Shown here piece by piece: positions 6,195 through 9,304 of a DNA stretch of 9,304 nt (the stretch's first letter is position 1; every line of letters begins with the position of its first letter). The notes beneath the pieces are model-generated. The model did no database searches. It saw only the letters and a list, made by a program, of their open reading frames with translations, and was not told the DNA's origin. This stretch comes from Candidatus Latescibacterota bacterium. Its GTDB lineage: Bacteria > Latescibacterota > MVCY01. The stretch is from assembly GCA_030629295.1 (NCBI GenBank), contig DAOVPH010000056.1:1-9304 (forward strand). Reading direction: 5' to 3'. The position numbers and the translations under genes were made by a program.

Positions 6195-6207
6195 AACAGA
6201 GAAGGAG
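6191..6207 (+). repeat. Direct repeat copy 2, upstream of gatA
   Basis: TTGAAACAGAGAAGGAG matches copy 1 (4631-4647) at 16 of 17 positions and supplies the ribosome site of gatA. The two copies hold the same position relative to a start codon (seven bases from AAGGAG to ATG for the isomerase gene, six to TTG for gatA). They may mark a duplication or a recombination junction. Confidence 0.6.
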
Positions 6208-6213
6208 ACTATA

Positions 6214-7677
6214 TTGAATTTATCCCATCCAAAAACAGATACATCGAGCGTAACTCAACTACCAGCATACAAACTGTTGGCCAAGATCTCCCAAAGAGAA
6301 CTCACTTCCTCCCAGGTAGTCGAATCTCTCTTTGAGCAGATTGAAAAGAATGACAAAAAGATAAACGCTTACCTTCTGCTTCTAAAATCGGAGGCGTTGG
6401 AGAAGGCTCGGCAGGTGGATGAGAAAATTGCCAAAGGTGAAAAGGTGGGCAAGCTGGCGGGAATACCGGTGACGGTAAAAGACAACATCTGCACCAAGGG
6501 GATAAGGACTACCTGCGGGTCTAAAATCTTAGAAAACTTCGTGCCGCCTTACGATGCCACGGTAGTCAAACGGCTTAAGGCAGCCGATGCCGTGTTGGTG
6601 GGCAAGACGAATATGGATGAGTTCGCTATGGGCTCTTCTACCGAGACATCTCATTTCGGGGTGACCAAGAATCCTTACGGCCCTGACCGTGTCCCTGGGG
6701 GGTCAAGTGGAGGATCGGCGGCAGCTCTGGCCGCTGGCGAGGCGATTGTGGCTTTGGGCTCAGACACCGGCGGCTCCATCCGCCAGCCGGCAAGCTTCTG
6801 TGGGGTAGTGGGACTCAAACCCACTTACGGAAGGGTCTCCCGCTTCGGCTTAGTGGCCTATGCCTCGTCCTTAGACCAGATCGGCCCCCTGGCCAGAAAT
6901 GTCAGGGACTGCGCCCTGCTGCTGGGAGTTATAGCCGGCCAGGACCCCTGTGACTCCACCTCTGCCGATGTGCCAGTGCCCGACTATCTGTCTAGCTTAG
7001 ATAAAGAAATAAAAGGACTTAAAATAGGTCTTCCCCAGGAGTATTTTGCCGAGGGGTTAGAGGAAGAGGTGAAATCGGCGCTGCTTTCTACGGTTAAACA
7101 GCTCCAGGGTCAAGGTGCTGAGGTAGAGGAGATAACGCTACCTCACACGGAGTACGCAATTGCCACCTACTATCTGTTGGCTACCGCTGAGGCGTCAGCA
7201 AACCTGGCTCGCTACGATGGGGTTCGTTATAGCTTCAGGGAGGAGGACCCCGCCAATTTGGACCAGATGTACCGCCGCAGCCGCAGCCGGGGGTTTGGCG
7301 CCGAGGTGAAAAGGAGAATTATGTTAGGCACTTATGCCCTCAGCGCTGGCTATTACGATGCCTACTACCTAAAAGCACAGAAGGTGCGCACCCTGATTAT
7401 GCAGGATTTTCAACAGGCCTTTCAGAAGGTAGATGTGCTTGTTACCCCTACTTCTCCTACGGTGGCCTTCAAGATTGGGGAGAAGATCGATGACCCCCTG
7501 CAGATGTATCTCTCGGACATCTACACTATATCTGCTAACCTGGCAGGCATCCCCGGCATCTCTGTGCCCTGTGGCCTTTCCTCTGTGGGATTGCCTATCG
7601 GGATTCAAATTCTGGGCAGACATTTTGAGGAAGAGACTGTTCTACAAGCGGCCTACGCGGTAGAACGGAATCGTTAG
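6214..7677 (+). CDS. gatA: Asp-tRNA(Asn)/Glu-tRNA(Gln) amidotransferase subunit A
   Basis: GatA is the glutaminase subunit of GatCAB. It hydrolyses glutamine and feeds ammonia to GatB for amidation of mischarged Glu-tRNA(Gln) or Asp-tRNA(Asn) in the cytosol. The amidase-signature triad is complete: Lys89 (PVTVKDN), Ser164 (PGGSSGGS) and Ser188 (SDTGGSIRQPA). Spacings of 75 and 24 residues match S. aureus GatA Lys79, Ser154 and Ser178. The start is TTG at 6214, six bases after GAAGGAG (6201-6207); no ATG fits better. The 487 residues include about ten extra at the N-terminus relative to S. aureus, while the C-terminus ends abruptly at AYAVERNR, about ten residues short of the usual tryptophan-containing tail. 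gatB follows after 209 bases; gatC is missing from this locus. Confidence 0.96.
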   Translation: MNLSHPKTDTSSVTQLPAYKLLAKISQRELTSSQVVESLFEQIEKNDKKINAYLLLLKSEALEKARQVDEKIAKGEKVGKLAGIPVTVKDNICTKGIRTTCGSKILENFVPPYDATVVKRLKAADAVLVGKTNMDEFAMGSSTETSHFGVTKNPYGPDRVPGGSSGGSAAALAAGEAIVALGSDTGGSIRQPASFCGVVGLKPTYGRVSRFGLVAYASSLDQIGPLARNVRDCALLLGVIAGQDPCDSTSADVPVPDYLSSLDKEIKGLKIGLPQEYFAEGLEEEVKSALLSTVKQLQGQGAEVEEITLPHTEYAIATYYLLATAEASANLARYDGVRYSFREEDPANLDQMYRRSRSRGFGAEVKRRIMLGTYALSAGYYDAYYLKAQKVRTLIMQDFQQAFQKVDVLVTPTSPTVAFKIGEKIDDPLQMYLSDIYTISANLAGIPGISVPCGLSSVGLPIGIQILGRHFEEETVLQAAYAVERNR

Positions 7678-7775
7678 TTAACCTCTTTATCAACAGGGAT
7701 AGAAAGGGTGAATTCCTTGAAACTTGGACCAATTATCCCAAATCTTTTAGGCCTAACCTCGCAATTAAGGCACTT

Positions 7776-7826
7776 CGGAGTTACCCGTTCACGGGTTTAT
7801 GATAAACCGCTAAAGCGGTAACTCCG
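7776..7826 (+). repeat. 51-base perfect cloverleaf element between gatA and gatB
   Basis: The outer stem CGGAGTTAC/GTAACTCCG (7776-7784/7818-7826) closes three abutting hairpins: CCG-TTCA-CGG (7785-7794), GTTTA-TGA-TAAAC (7795-7807) and CGC-TAAA-GCG (7808-7817). Every base at the four-way junction is paired and only loop bases are free. There is no T-run, so it is not a simple terminator. It is not a tRNA: there is no acceptor end or T-arm, and the arms are too short. A mobile or dispersed palindromic repeat, or an RNA processing site, would fit. The rest of the 209-base spacer (7678-7886) shows no convincing gene. Confidence 0.6.
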
Positions 7827-7886
7827 ATTAGAATACATTGTTGTAACCCAACTGGTAAAGCGTATAGCCTAAAAAAGGGAATGTAG

Positions 7887-9304
7887 ATGGAATATGAGAC
7901 CGTAATCGGACTGGAAATACACGCCCAGCTTGCGACCAAGAGCAAAATATTCTGCGGATGCAACGCCGAATTTGGCGACCAGCCCAATACCCACGGCTGT
8001 CCTGTCTGTCTGGGGATGCCCGGGGTGTTGCCGGTGCTCAACCGCAAGGTGGTGGAATATGCCTTAAAGATGGCCTTGGCCACAGGCTCGGAAATCCAAC
8101 CACGAAGTCGCTTCCTGCGCAAGAACTACTTCTATCCTGACCTGCCCAAGGGTTATCAGATATCACAATACCAATCGGAAAGCGAACCACCGCTGGCTAC
8201 GGGTGGAGGAATAGAGGTTGAAGTCGATGGCCACCCCAAGAAGATAAGGTTGAGGCGCATTCATATGGAAGAGGATGCCGGCAAACTGGTGCACGAGGAG
8301 GAGTATGTGCCGGAGGGCCAATCCCTGTTCGATGTCAACCGCTGTGGAGTGCCGCTGATAGAGATTGTCACCGAACCCGATATAGATTCACCTGAGGAGA
8401 CTTATCAATTCTTAAGCAAATTGAAGCAGATCTTGGTCTATCTTGGAATTTGCGAAGGTAGTATGGAGAAGGGAAATATTAGGATTGATGTCAACATCTC
8501 TGTGCGTCCCAAGGGGGCTCCGCAGTTGGGGACCAGAACAGAGATAAAAAATATGAACTCCCTGCGCAACCTGCAGCGGGCCTTGGAGACGGAGATAAAG
8601 CGCCAGGTAGAACTATTGAAACGGAGCGAGGAGGTCATCCAGCAGACAATGACCTGGGATGCAAAACGGGAGACCATTGCCCCGATGCGCAGTAAAGAAG
8701 AGTCCCACGATTACCGCTATTTCCCGGAACCCGATCTCGTTCCCGTTGAGGTAGACAAACAGTGGCTGGAGAGACTTAAGGCAGAGATGCCTGAGTTACC
8801 CGTAGCAAGGAGACGGCGCTTTGCTCAAGAATATCAGCTCCCTGAATATGATGCCGAGGTGCTGACCGCCACCAGAGAGCTGGCAGACTACTACGAGGAG
8901 TGTGTGAACTACGGTACCCCGGCCAAGATGGCCAGCAACTGGGTAATGGGAGAGGTAACCCGGGTGCTGAACGAGAAAAGAATCGCTCCGCAGGAGTTCA
9001 GTGTTGTCCCGAAATCTCTGACCGAGCTGCTTCGCCTTGTTTCTGATGGCACGCTCAGCACCAAGATTGCCAAGGATGTCTTTGCAGAGATGGTGGAGAC
9101 GGGCAGGCAAGCCGGGCAGATTGTGGAAGAAAAGGGACTGGTACAGGTCACCGACAGAGAGGAGCTGAGGAGGGTAATTGACGAGGTCCTGACGGAAAAC
9201 CCGCAGCAAAGAGAACAATATCTGGCAGGAAAGAAGCAGCTTTTGGGCTTTTTTGTGGGCCAGGTGATGAAGAAGACCCAGGGTAAGGCCAATCCGAAAC
9301 TGGC
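7887..9304 (+). CDS. gatB: Asp-tRNA(Asn)/Glu-tRNA(Gln) amidotransferase subunit B, 3' end cut by the window
   Basis: GatB binds the mischarged tRNA, activates the glutamyl or aspartyl group with ATP and transfers ammonia supplied by GatA. The 472 visible residues show the N-terminal VIGLEIHAQL (6-15) with Glu10 and His12, the zinc-type cysteines Cys23, Cys25, Cys38 and Cys41 (CGC...CPVC), RKNYFYPDLPKGYQISQ (78-94), HMEEDAGK (126-133), the segment RIDVNISVR (199-207), and DYRYFPEPDL (275-284). A helical C-terminal YqeY-like tRNA-binding domain follows from about residue 325. The usual length is about 475-480, so only the last few residues lie outside the window. AAAGGGA (7874-7880) lies six bases before ATG 7887. 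All key motifs are intact. It follows gatA by 209 bases, an unusually long gap for this pair. Confidence 0.97.
   Translation, partial: MEYETVIGLEIHAQLATKSKIFCGCNAEFGDQPNTHGCPVCLGMPGVLPVLNRKVVEYALKMALATGSEIQPRSRFLRKNYFYPDLPKGYQISQYQSESEPPLATGGGIEVEVDGHPKKIRLRRIHMEEDAGKLVHEEEYVPEGQSLFDVNRCGVPLIEIVTEPDIDSPEETYQFLSKLKQILVYLGICEGSMEKGNIRIDVNISVRPKGAPQLGTRTEIKNMNSLRNLQRALETEIKRQVELLKRSEEVIQQTMTWDAKRETIAPMRSKEESHDYRYFPEPDLVPVEVDKQWLERLKAEMPELPVARRRRFAQEYQLPEYDAEVLTATRELADYYEECVNYGTPAKMASNWVMGEVTRVLNEKRIAPQEFSVVPKSLTELLRLVSDGTLSTKIAKDVFAEMVETGRQAGQIVEEKGLVQVTDREELRRVIDEVLTENPQQREQYLAGKKQLLGFFVGQVMKKTQGKANPKL

Noticed and set aside
7708..7821. A 37-codon GTG frame between gatA and gatB
   Set aside because: The ribosome-like AAAGGG abuts the GTG, and half the frame consists of the cloverleaf, whose fold explains the sequence better than a peptide does.
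7841..7868. TTGTAA and TATAGC as a promoter for gatB
   Set aside because: The spacing is acceptable, but the start site would fall on the ribosome site (7874-7880), leaving almost no leader, and both elements match at only four of six positions.
1..9304. CRISPR array, insertion sequence, integrase or phage genes
   Set aside because: No regularly spaced repeats, transposase or integrase frames, or phage-type proteins are visible on either strand.

Overview
The window looks bacterial. It has a B. subtilis-type adenylosuccinate lyase, a TatA-type translocase subunit and a GatA/GatB pair of the GatCAB amidotransferase. Genes are dense, almost all on the + strand, and preceded by clear Shine-Dalgarno sites (GGAGG, AAGGAG, GAAGGAG). 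I cannot place it in a phylum. The mix of housekeeping genes with an AT-rich accessory island would suit an uncultured bacterium, but that is inference.

Layout. (1) 2-1642: a housekeeping run made of the 3' part of purB, a small two-helix membrane protein of the DUF4321 type, and tatA. (2) 1643-2023: about 380 bases with no convincing gene, but rich in secondary structure: a perfect 12-bp hairpin, two hairpins whose loops are complementary over 7 bases (possible kissing loops), two more abutting hairpins, and a 13-codon reading frame behind the strongest Shine-Dalgarno in the window. (3) 2024-4629: a visibly AT-richer island. It holds a beta-class DNA methyltransferase overlapping a PD-(D/E)XK restriction endonuclease, a two-gene Type II-like restriction-modification (RM) system. 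A membrane-anchored coiled-coil gene follows, whose ATG is immediately followed by a TAA stop. (4) 4550-6213: a GC-richer cassette with a palindromic operator-like site, a sigma70-like promoter and an L-fucose/L-arabinose isomerase-family gene, followed by short broken reading frames. A near-identical 17-base sequence lies just upstream of both the isomerase gene and gatA. (5) 6214-9304: gatA and gatB (lacking its last few codons), separated by a spacer that holds a 51-base perfect cloverleaf.

How the genes work together. purB (purine synthesis), tatA (protein export) and gatA/gatB (transamidation of mischarged Glu-tRNA(Gln) or Asp-tRNA(Asn)) are housekeeping. The RM pair defends against foreign DNA, and the isomerase belongs to sugar catabolism. 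Base composition, the broken genes and the structured spacers suggest that the stretch between tatA and gatA is a site of gene gain and decay. No gatC or tatC is present in the window.

The most unusual signals are non-coding: the kissing-hairpin candidate RNA at 1739-1884, the cloverleaf at 7776-7826, and the ATG-TAA start of the coiled-coil gene. None of them is proven to be functional from sequence alone.
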